Origin: Ferrovum sp. | GTDB taxonomy: Bacteria; Pseudomonadota; Gammaproteobacteria; Burkholderiales; Ferrovaceae | Assembly (NCBI GenBank): GCA_027450105.1 | Contig: DAIDKJ010000021.1 | Coordinates: 1-13,192 of the forward strand | DNA length: 13,192 bases | Direction of reading: 5' to 3' | Part shown: piece after piece, positions 7,276 to 13,192 of the stretch | Position numbering within the stretch: the stretch's first letter is position 1 | Layout of the letters: every line of letters starts with the position of its first letter | The notes under the pieces: model-generated | Database searches by the model: none | What the model was told of the DNA's origin: nothing | The model's input: only the letters and a program-made list of their open reading frames with translations | Made by a program: the position numbers and the translations under genes

Positions 7276-7581
7276 ATGATTCCAGGCGAAATCAAGACCG
7301 AACCAGGAGACGTTTTCCTCAACATAAACCGGAGAACGCTGACGATACAAGTAGCAAACGCCGGAGATCGTCCCATTCAGGTGGGTTCCCACTATCATTT
7401 CTACGAAACCAATGAAGCGCTGATCTTTCAGCGTGACCAGTGCCGGGGAATGCGGTTGAACATTGCCGCGGGCACGGCCATCCGTTTCGAGCCTGGACAA
7501 GTCAGAACGGTGGATCTGGTGGATATGGCCGGCGAGCGGCGAGTGTATGGGTTTCAGGCTCGGGTGATGGGTGAGATTTAA
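7276..7581 (+). CDS. ureB: urease beta subunit UreB
   Basis: The 101-residue beta chain of the cytosolic urease trimer of trimers. Family landmarks are MIPGEI at the start, VANAGDRPIQVGSHYHFYE (27-45), RGMRLNIAAGTAIRFEPGQ (57-75) and ERRVYGF near the end. Length is typical for a beta chain not fused to gamma. It begins eight bases after the ureA stop, preceded by an A-rich stretch with only a weak Shine-Dalgarno. Unusually, ureC does not follow at once but 144 bases later. Confidence 0.97.
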   Translation: MIPGEIKTEPGDVFLNINRRTLTIQVANAGDRPIQVGSHYHFYETNEALIFQRDQCRGMRLNIAAGTAIRFEPGQVRTVDLVDMAGERRVYGFQARVMGEI

Positions 7582-7725
7582 ACGCAGACTCCCCTGGCGC
7601 GCATGGATCGCATCCCGCAGGCAACTCTTTCCGTCCACATAAAGACAGCACCAATGACTACTTTTCCACGTGTTCCTTGTAAACACGGATTCCTATCTGG
7701 TCTACCTGCACAGGAGTGACGCTTC
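7582..7725 (+). other. 144-base ureB-ureC spacer with hairpin and a 38-codon ORF of doubtful reality
   Basis: ureB and ureC usually lie within a few bases of each other; here 144 bases separate them. CGTGTT (7669-7674) and AACACG (7682-7687) can form a 6-bp stem with a seven-base loop, without a following T run, so it is not a classical terminator. An ATG at 7603 opens a 38-codon frame ending at TGA 7717-7719, eight residues of proline or glycine among them, with no Shine-Dalgarno and no recognisable similarity; I do not call it a gene. No promoter pair for ureC was found. AGGAG (7712-7716), ten bases before ATG 7726, serves ureC. Confidence 0.5.
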
Positions 7726-9432
7726 ATGCCAGCAAAAATTTCTCGTCAAGCCTATGCCGAAATGTATGGGCCCACTGTGGGCGATCGAGTTCGCCTGGCC
7801 GACACAGAGCTGTGGATCGAGGTGGAGAAAGACTGGACGATCTATGGTGAGGAGGTCAAGTTTGGCGGGGGAAAAGTCATTCGGGATGGCATGGGTCAAA
7901 GTCAGTTGGAATCTGCCAAGGTTGCCGACACCGTGCTGACCAATGCGTTGATCCTGGATGCCATCACGGGAATCATCAAAGCGGACATCGGCTTGAAGGC
8001 GGGACGGATATGGGCCATCGGCAAGGCCGGCAATCCAGACATTCAACCCGGGGTCAATATTCCCATTGGCGCCGCCACCGAAATCATTGCGGCAGAAGGT
8101 CTGATCGTCACTGCCGGGGGAGTTGACAGTCACATCCATTTCATCTGTCCGCAGCAGATCGAGGAAGCCCTCACTTCAGGCGTTACCACGCTATTAGGTG
8201 GCGGCACAGGGCCGGCCACAGGCACGCTCGCCACAACCTGTACCCCCGGACCCTGGCACCTGCAACGCATGTTGCAGGCAGCCGAAGCCTTTCCCATCAA
8301 TCTTGGTTTTTTTGGCAAGGGCAACGTCTCTTTGCCACACCCTGCACGCGAGCAAATCGAGGCCGGAGCCATTGGGCTCAAATTGCATGAGGACTGGGGG
8401 AGCACGCCTGCAGCAATCGATAACTGTCTGTCGGTTGCGGATGAGATGGATGTTCAGGTGGCCATTCACACCGACACACTCAACGAGTCCGGGTTTGTGG
8501 AAACTACCTTGAAAGCGTTCAAAGACCGAACCATTCATACTTTCCACACAGAAGGTGCTGGTGGGGGCCACGCACCGGACATCCTGAAGGCCGTGGGCCG
8601 GCCCAATGTACTCCCCTCCTCCACCAACCCCACGCGCCCCTACACCGTCAACACGATCGATGAACATCTGGATATGCTGATGGTATGTCATCATCTGGAT
8701 GCCTCCATCGCCGAAGATATTGCCTTTGCCGAATCCCGTATACGGCGCGAAACCATTGCAGCCGAAGACATCCTTCACGATCTGGGGGCTCTTTCCATGA
8801 TGTCCTCGGACTCCCAGGCCATGGGTCGTGTGGGCGAAGTCATTATCCGCTCCTGGCAAACCGCTCATAAAATGAAAGTGCAGCGTGGCACGCTGCCACA
8901 GGATAGTGCCCGTCACGATAATTTCCGCGTAAAGCGCTACCTGGCCAAGTACACCATCAATCCGGCCATCACCCATGGAATCAGCCATGAAGTGGGTTCT
9001 ATCGAAGCCGGAAAATTTGCCGATCTGGTTTTGTGGAAGCCCGCCTTTTTTGGCGTAAAACCCAGCCTGATTCTCAAGGGTGGCGTAATTGCCTGGGCCG
9101 TCATGGGAGACCCCAATGCGTCGATCCCCACTCCGCAACCCGCCCATTACCGTCCCATGTTTGGCAGCTTCGGCTGCCCGGTGCACAGTGCGCTCACCTT
9201 TGTCTCTCAGGCCGCACTGAACAACCCGGGGTTTCAAAACATCGGCCTGAAGAAAACCCTGGTGGCCGTGAAAAATACCCGAACGATCAGAAAGTCACAC
9301 ATGCTGCTTAATGATGCCACGCCCGACATCCGCGTCGACCCGGAAACCTATGCTGTCCATGCAGATGGCGAGTTGCTGGTGTGCGAACCGGCCACCACGC
9401 TCCCCATGACACAACGCTATTTTCTATTTTGA
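7726..9432 (+). CDS. ureC: urease alpha subunit UreC, catalytic
   Basis: The 568-residue alpha chain carries the dinuclear nickel site that hydrolyses urea. All expected residues are visible: nickel ligands H136 and H138 (DSHIHF), the lysine to be carbamylated K219 (GLKLHEDWG), H248 (AIHTD), H274 (HTFHTEGAGGGHAPD) and D362 (SSDSQAMG), plus the flap with C321 and catalytic H322 (MVCHHLD). The ATCTPGPWHL and NPTRPYTVNTIDEHLDMLMV stretches are standard. Length equals that of the Klebsiella type enzyme, so it should be active once nickel is inserted. It starts at ATG 7726 with AGGAG upstream. Two bases separate its stop from ureE. Apart from the unusual spacer before it nothing is abnormal. Confidence 0.98.
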   Translation: MPAKISRQAYAEMYGPTVGDRVRLADTELWIEVEKDWTIYGEEVKFGGGKVIRDGMGQSQLESAKVADTVLTNALILDAITGIIKADIGLKAGRIWAIGKAGNPDIQPGVNIPIGAATEIIAAEGLIVTAGGVDSHIHFICPQQIEEALTSGVTTLLGGGTGPATGTLATTCTPGPWHLQRMLQAAEAFPINLGFFGKGNVSLPHPAREQIEAGAIGLKLHEDWGSTPAAIDNCLSVADEMDVQVAIHTDTLNESGFVETTLKAFKDRTIHTFHTEGAGGGHAPDILKAVGRPNVLPSSTNPTRPYTVNTIDEHLDMLMVCHHLDASIAEDIAFAESRIRRETIAAEDILHDLGALSMMSSDSQAMGRVGEVIIRSWQTAHKMKVQRGTLPQDSARHDNFRVKRYLAKYTINPAITHGISHEVGSIEAGKFADLVLWKPAFFGVKPSLILKGGVIAWAVMGDPNASIPTPQPAHYRPMFGSFGCPVHSALTFVSQAALNNPGFQNIGLKKTLVAVKNTRTIRKSHMLLNDATPDIRVDPETYAVHADGELLVCEPATTLPMTQRYFLF

Positions 9433-9434
9433 TC

Positions 9435-9938
9435 ATGCTCGTCATTGAAAAATTTGCGGCACCAGGCACTTTGCCGGATGACGCTCTGGTATTGACCTAC
9501 GAATACCGCTGTAAAAACCGCTTGCGTACCAAACTGGAAAGCGGTGAAGAGGTTGGCCTTTTCATGCCACGAGGGACCATCTTGCGTCATGGGCAACTGT
9601 TGTCCGCCAATGACGGTCGGACCGTACTCGTCAAGGCAGCGCCAGAAGCTGTCATGGAAGTCCGCAGTGAGGATTCCCTGGCCTTGATGCACGTTGCCTA
9701 TCATCTGGGAAACCGTCATGTGGCCCTGCAAATCCAGAAGGGATGCCTGCGCTTTTTGTGCGATCATGTGCTCGAGGAAATGGTTCGGGGACTGGGCCTT
9801 GAAGTACTCAAAACACTCGCGCCCTTCGAACCGGAAAGTGGTGCTTATGCGGGCCTTGGGGGCCACTCCCACGGACATAGTGCGGACGGAGAAGGGAAAG
9901 GTGCGCGCATCCATGACATGCGTCGCTTTCTGCCATGA
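9435..9938 (+). CDS. ureE: urease accessory nickel-binding protein UreE
   Basis: UreE is the nickel metallochaperone that passes the metal to UreG for insertion into urease. The 167-residue protein shows the N-terminal peptide-binding domain (GLFMPRGTILRHG, 41-53) and the metal-binding domain with AYHLGNRHVALQI (88-100) and LCDHVLEEM (108-116). The C-terminal tail has a short HSHGH cluster (144-148) and further histidine at 160, much less than the long His tail of the Klebsiella protein but enough for extra nickel binding. ATG 9435 lies two bases after the ureC stop and gives the standard family start MLVIEK; an in-frame ATG at 9381 is within ureC. Its stop overlaps the ureF start by four bases (ATGA). 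Confidence 0.95.
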   Translation: MLVIEKFAAPGTLPDDALVLTYEYRCKNRLRTKLESGEEVGLFMPRGTILRHGQLLSANDGRTVLVKAAPEAVMEVRSEDSLALMHVAYHLGNRHVALQIQKGCLRFLCDHVLEEMVRGLGLEVLKTLAPFEPESGAYAGLGGHSHGHSADGEGKGARIHDMRRFLP

Positions 9939-10606
9939 TCGCGCAGTCCTGGATCCGTCTGATTCAATTGATCAGTCCCGTCCTGCCCGTGGGGGCTTAT
10001 ACCTATTCCCAGGGCTTGGAGTGGGCCGTTGAAAAGGGACAAGTGCATGACCAATCATCCGCCTGCGTCTGGATCGAAGACTGTCTGGAATATGGCTGTG
10101 CGCTCTTCGATGCCGTCTATATCGCTCATATGATACAAGCCTGGAAATCCAACGATACCGCCCAGGCACTGAAGTGGAACGAAGATTTGCTTGCCAGTCG
10201 GGAAAGCGCCGAATTGCGCGCGGAAACCCTTCAGATGGGACTTTCCTTGCGCCGTTTGTTTCTCGATCTCGACTGTTTTCCTGCACAACCACTTCAGCAG
10301 TGCGAGCAATGCAGTTTTCCGCTCAGCTGGAGTTACGCCGCTGTCCACTGGAACCTTGAACCAGATCAGGCGGTCATGGGGTATTTGTGGTCCTGGCTGG
10401 AAAACCAGGTATTGGCAGCGGTCAAGCTGGTTCCTCTGGGGCAAACAGCCGGCCAATCCTTGCTGCTCAAACTGGGGCCTCTGCTTCCTCACTTTACTGC
10501 CAAGGCCTTGCACACGCCCATTTCTCAAGCCGCCAACTATATGCCCGCCCTTGCCCTTGCCTCCTGTTGTCACGAAACCCAATACACCCGATTATTCCGA
10601 TCATGA
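9935..10606 (+). CDS. ureF: urease accessory protein UreF
   Basis: UreF bridges UreD and UreG in the urease activation complex and controls the GTPase step. The 223-residue, mainly helical protein has the family start LIQLISPVLPVGAYTYSQG (9-27) with the following LEWAVEKG, the central AETLQMGLSLRRL segment and the conserved end CCHETQYTRLFRS (211-223). Length is normal. Start and stop codons overlap with both neighbours by four bases (ATGA), so ureE, ureF and ureG are translationally coupled and should be made in fixed ratio. Confidence 0.95.
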   Translation: MIAQSWIRLIQLISPVLPVGAYTYSQGLEWAVEKGQVHDQSSACVWIEDCLEYGCALFDAVYIAHMIQAWKSNDTAQALKWNEDLLASRESAELRAETLQMGLSLRRLFLDLDCFPAQPLQQCEQCSFPLSWSYAAVHWNLEPDQAVMGYLWSWLENQVLAAVKLVPLGQTAGQSLLLKLGPLLPHFTAKALHTPISQAANYMPALALASCCHETQYTRLFRS

Positions 10607-11232
10607 ACCATGCGCATTCACAACCCTTGCGGGTAGGGATCGGTGGACCGGTAGGTTCTGGTAAAACCGCCCTGACATTAGCCTTATGTTTGGCTTTACG
10701 GGAACGATACGAAATCGCCGTGATCACCAACGACATTTATACCGAAGAAGATGCGCGTTTTCTGGTTCGGCATCAGGCCCTGTCTGCCGACAGAATCCTG
10801 GGTGTTGAAACGGGAGGCTGCCCACACACCGCCATCCGCGAAGACGCCAGCATCAATCTGGAAGCCATCGAACGACTCAAGCAACGCTTCACGCGACTGG
10901 ATATCCTGTTTGTGGAAAGCGGTGGGGATAACCTGGCAGCCACCTTCAGCCCGGAACTCTCCGATCTCACCCTGTACGTCATCGATGTGGCCGCAGGCGA
11001 AAAGATCCCAAGAAAAGGGGGCCCCGGAATTACCAAATCCGATCTGCTCGTGATCAACAAAATTGACCTGGCTCCCTATGTGGGCGCCTCATTGGAGGTC
11101 ATGGAACGGGATGCGCGTACCATGCGGGGTAGCAGACCTTTTGTTTTCAGTAATTTGAAAACCGGAACCGGGCTGGATGTGATCGTACAGTTCATCGAAA
11201 CCGAAGGCATGCTAACCGCACACTTGAGGTGA
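10603..11232 (+). CDS. ureG: urease accessory GTPase UreG
   Basis: UreG is the SIMIBI-class GTPase whose GTP hydrolysis drives nickel insertion into urease. The 209-residue protein has the P-loop GGPVGSGKT (14-22), ITNDIYTEEDA (41-51), the metal-binding CPH motif C73-P74-H75 in ETGGCPHTAIRED, FVESGGDNLAATFSPEL in the middle and the guanine-specific NKIDL toward the end. There is only a short histidine content at the N-terminus (MNHAHS), not a long His tail. ATG 10603 overlaps the ureF stop by four bases; longer in-frame starts run inside ureF. It is the last gene of the rightward run; no hairpin with a T run follows. Confidence 0.97.
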   Translation: MNHAHSQPLRVGIGGPVGSGKTALTLALCLALRERYEIAVITNDIYTEEDARFLVRHQALSADRILGVETGGCPHTAIREDASINLEAIERLKQRFTRLDILFVESGGDNLAATFSPELSDLTLYVIDVAAGEKIPRKGGPGITKSDLLVINKIDLAPYVGASLEVMERDARTMRGSRPFVFSNLKTGTGLDVIVQFIETEGMLTAHLR

Positions 11233-11237
11233 GAGCC

Positions 11238-11272
11238 GATTGCCCGCTCCTTCTGCCACCCGGAACAATCCG
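11238..11272. repeat. 35-base intergenic repeat, copy 1
   Basis: This segment begins GATTGCCCGCTCCTTC and ends GGAACAATCCG and is repeated once more 70 bases downstream with three mismatches. Within the unit GATTG and CAATC can pair, as can TCC and GGA further in, giving a weak hairpin. It starts six bases after the ureG stop. Confidence 0.7.
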
Positions 11273-11307
11273 AGACCGAGACGCTCGCTGGTGACATGAC
11301 CAAGGAT

Positions 11308-11342
11308 GATTGCCCGCTCCTTCAGCAACCTGGAACAATCCG
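11308..11342. repeat. 35-base intergenic repeat, copy 2
   Basis: This is the second copy, matching the first at 32 of 35 positions; the three differences (at 11324, 11327 and 11331) all lie in the middle, between the conserved flanks that can pair. It ends 17 bases before the last base of urtE on the opposite strand. Both copies thus sit in the 127-base gap between the convergent ureG and urtE ends. Confidence 0.7.
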
Positions 11343-11359
11343 GGTGAAGGGTCACGCCA

Positions 11360-12058
11360 TCACACAGCCAGCAACCGTCGAATGCCATCCTGCTCCATAC
11401 TAGATCCACTTCCGCGCCGGATGATCTCGCCGCGTTCCATCAGCAAATACTGATCCGCCAGCGACTGTGCAAAATCATAATACTGTTCCACCAACAGGAT
11501 TGCCATGTCTCCCGATCGGGCCAAAACCCGAATCGCCCGCTCGATATCCTTGATGATGGAAGGCTGGATCCCTTCGGTGGGCTCGTCCAGAATCAGCACC
11601 TTGGGGTTCATCGCCAAGGCACGCCCAATGGCTAACTGTTGCTGCTGTCCTCCGGACAAATCGCCCCCGCGTCGCTGCAGCATTTGTTTGAGCACAGGAA
11701 ACAATTCAAAGATGCGATCGGGCAAGATGGCGCCTCGTTCACGGGAAGCCAGACCAATTTGCAGGTTCTCCAGCACGCTCAAACGTGGAAAGACTTCCCG
11801 TCCCTGAGGCACGTAACCCAAACCTGCCCGGGCACGACCAAAGGATGGGGATTGACTGAGATCCCTATCCGACAAAGCGATGGAGCCACTGGTAACAGGC
11901 ACCAAACCCATGATCGATTTCAGCAAGGTGGTTTTACCGACGCCATTTCGGCCGAGCAAACAGGTCACTTGTCCCAGGGAAACTTCAAAATCCAGCCCCC
12001 GTAGAATATGACTGCCGCCGTAGTGCTGATTCAATCCTGCAATCTTGAGCACATTCAC
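11360..12058 (-). CDS. urtE: urea ABC transporter ATP-binding protein UrtE
   Basis: UrtE is one of the two ATPases of the high-affinity urea importer UrtABCDE, a branched-chain amino acid (HAAT) type ABC system at the inner membrane. The 232-residue protein has Walker A GRNGVGKT (36-43), Q-loop with GYVPQGREVFPRL (81-93), signature LSGGQ (134-138), Walker B VLILDEP (154-160) and TEGIQPSI, typical for UrtE in contrast to LivF. The H-loop position carries Q (VEQYYDFA, 190-197), which I recall as normal for UrtE. The product starts at ATG 12058, overlapping the urtD stop by four bases. It is oriented against the urease genes and its end faces ureG. Confidence 0.93.
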   Translation of the reverse strand: MNVLKIAGLNQHYGGSHILRGLDFEVSLGQVTCLLGRNGVGKTTLLKSIMGLVPVTSGSIALSDRDLSQSPSFGRARAGLGYVPQGREVFPRLSVLENLQIGLASRERGAILPDRIFELFPVLKQMLQRRGGDLSGGQQQQLAIGRALAMNPKVLILDEPTEGIQPSIIKDIERAIRVLARSGDMAILLVEQYYDFAQSLADQYLLMERGEIIRRGSGSSMEQDGIRRLLAV

Positions 12059-12888
12059 CTCCCCAGATACACTTCAACCACGCGCTGATCATTTTGCACC
12101 TTCTCCAGGCTACCCTCCGCCAATACGCTGCCTTCATGCAAAACCGTCACTGTCCGGGCAATACTGGCCACAAAGGCCATGTCATGCTCCACCACGATCA
12201 GGGAATGCTCCCCGGCCAAAGACAGGAACAACTCGGCCGTACGCTCGGTTTCATCGTCGGTCATTCCTGCAACGGGCTCGTCCAGCAGCAGCAGCCGAGG
12301 GCCTTGCATCAACAACATCCCAATTTCAAGCCATTGTTTCTGTCCATGAGAAAGCGTTCCGGCCAAGCGATCCGCATGGCCAGCCAGCCCAATACGCGCC
12401 ATCGTCTGACCGATCTGGTCACCGGCCTCGGTCGTCAAGGTTGCAGTGAGGCTTTTTCTAACGCGTTTATCCTGCTTGCGGGCCAACTCCAAATTATCGA
12501 AGACCGTATGCTGTTCGAAGATGGTGGGTTTTTGAAATTTACGCCCGATGCCGGCAGAGGCGATTTCGGGTTCATTCATTTGCGTCAAATCCATACTCTG
12601 TCCAAAAAAGATGCTGCCCGAATCAGGACGCGTCTTGCCGGTAATACAGTCCATCATGGTGGTTTTTCCGGCACCATTGGGTCCAATGATGCAGCGTAAT
12701 TCGCCGTCATCGATGGACAGAGAGAGTCCTTGCAGTGCTTTGAAGCCATCAAAACTCACGGCCACATCCTCCAGATACAAGATGACTCCATGCGACACAT
12801 CCACGCCCTGGGCGTTGAATACATGGGCATAGGGCGCCTCTCCGCCCGATGAGGGTCCAGACGTTGGTCGTAGAAAACGGGTCAGCAT
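12055..12888 (-). CDS. urtD: urea ABC transporter ATP-binding protein UrtD
   Basis: UrtD is the second ATPase of the urea importer. In 277 residues it shows Walker A GPNGAGKT (69-76), GRKFQKPTIFEQHTVFDNL (115-133) around the Q-loop, signature LSHGQ (179-183) in LSHGQKQWLEIGMLLMQ, Walker B LLLLDEPVAGMT (199-210) and H-loop H235. The LSHGQKQWLEI stretch is a good mark of UrtD. About 35 residues precede the ABC domain, including a polar TSGPSSGGEAP linker, somewhat longer than in LivG. The start ATG shares one base with the urtC stop (TGATG) and its stop overlaps urtE, so urtC, urtD and urtE form a tight operon. Confidence 0.93.
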   Translation of the reverse strand: MLTRFLRPTSGPSSGGEAPYAHVFNAQGVDVSHGVILYLEDVAVSFDGFKALQGLSLSIDDGELRCIIGPNGAGKTTMMDCITGKTRPDSGSIFFGQSMDLTQMNEPEIASAGIGRKFQKPTIFEQHTVFDNLELARKQDKRVRKSLTATLTTEAGDQIGQTMARIGLAGHADRLAGTLSHGQKQWLEIGMLLMQGPRLLLLDEPVAGMTDDETERTAELFLSLAGEHSLIVVEHDMAFVASIARTVTVLHEGSVLAEGSLEKVQNDQRVVEVYLGR

Positions 12889-13192
12889 CAGCGTGTTCTC
12901 CTCAAGCCCTGTTGTAGGCGTCGGGCCAATCCCGGGATTCCTTCAGGAATGAACAGAGTCACTGCCACAAACAGGAATCCCAGAAAAAACAACCAGTATT
13001 CGGGGAATGCCACGGTAAAATAACTCTTGGCCAAATTGACCACGAAAGCCCCCAATACCGGCCCCCAGAGTGTTCCACGCCCCCCCACGGCCACCCAGAT
13101 GGCAATTTCAATCGAATTAGCCGGAGACATCTCACCAGGATTGATGATTCCCACCTGGGGAACATAAAGCGCCCCGGCAAGCGCACATAAAA
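12888..13192 (-). CDS. urtC: urea ABC transporter permease UrtC, C-terminal part
   Basis: Only the last 100 residues are in the window; the frame is open to the right edge. The stretch GALYVPQVGIINPGEMSPAN followed by SIEIAIWVAVGGRGTL is the strongly conserved cytoplasmic loop region of UrtC permeases, and at least two membrane segments follow (about WGPVLGAFVVNLAKSYF and YWLFFLGFLFVAVTLFI), ending with a basic tail RRLQQGLRRTR. UrtC with UrtB should form the membrane channel of the urea importer; urtB and urtA are expected further right, outside the window. A GTG at 13154 could pose as a start but lies inside the conserved region. Confidence 0.92.
   Translation of the reverse strand, partial: LCALAGALYVPQVGIINPGEMSPANSIEIAIWVAVGGRGTLWGPVLGAFVVNLAKSYFTVAFPEYWLFFLGFLFVAVTLFIPEGIPGLARRLQQGLRRTR

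Noticed and set aside
8194..9237. A long open frame of 347 codons antisense to ureC
   Set aside because: ureC is conserved over its whole length; the antisense frame has no recognisable domain and is a by-product of its codon use.
11238..11342. Possible mini CRISPR array (35-base repeats with a 35-base spacer)
   Set aside because: There are only two copies with three mismatches, the repeat does not resemble known CRISPR repeats, and no cas gene is in the window.
11296..11403. 35-codon rightward frame over repeat copy 2, with a similar peptide DCPLLxxPGTIR over copy 1
   Set aside because: The copies are in different frames, no ribosome binding site is present, and most of the frame lies antisense to urtE.

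Overview
The window looks like a piece of a Gram-negative proteobacterial chromosome of moderate GC, judged by eye. It carries c-di-GMP signalling proteins, a UreD-A-B-C-E-F-G order typical of Proteobacteria, and a periplasmic-type protein with a signal peptide. The style of the genes would fit beta- or gammaproteobacteria, possibly an autotroph using urea as nitrogen source, but the genus cannot be fixed from the sequence alone.

Layout. From 1 to 3071 two genes read leftward: a small membrane protein of the phage-holin-4_2/YvlD type (2724-3071), and after 47 bases a very large cytosolic sensor with PAS, PAS, GAF, PAS, PAS and GGDEF domains (2676 down to the left edge, incomplete). A divergent intergenic region (3072-3412) holds an operator-like inverted repeat and a good sigma-70-type promoter facing right. 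From there to 11232 all genes read rightward with gaps of at most 32 bases or with overlaps, except one 144-base gap. They are a GGDEF-EAL protein, an HDOD protein, a small secreted four-cysteine protein of unknown function, and the whole urease set ureD, ureA, ureB, ureC, ureE, ureF, ureG. Converging on it from the right are urtE, urtD and the C-terminal end of urtC, the ATPase and permease genes of an ABC urea importer. The 127 bases between the convergent ureG and urtE ends contain two near-identical 35-base repeats at a 70-base period.

Function. UrtC, UrtD and UrtE would bring in urea at low concentration. UreA, UreB and UreC form the nickel enzyme that splits it to ammonia and carbon dioxide, and UreD, UreE, UreF and UreG load nickel into it. 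UreC has every expected metal ligand and catalytic residue. The regulatory genes upstream (GGDEF-EAL, HDOD) overlap each other and run into the urease genes without a visible terminator, so some read-through transcription is plausible; a functional tie is inference only.

Oddities worth a look are: the lost C-terminal GGDEF motif and foreign-looking tail of the large sensor at the left edge; the start region of the GGDEF-EAL gene, where a four-base duplication seems to have split off an eight-codon leader; the 144-base ureB-ureC gap with a hairpin; and the paired repeats between ureG and urtE. No tRNA, rRNA, insertion sequence or convincing CRISPR array was seen.
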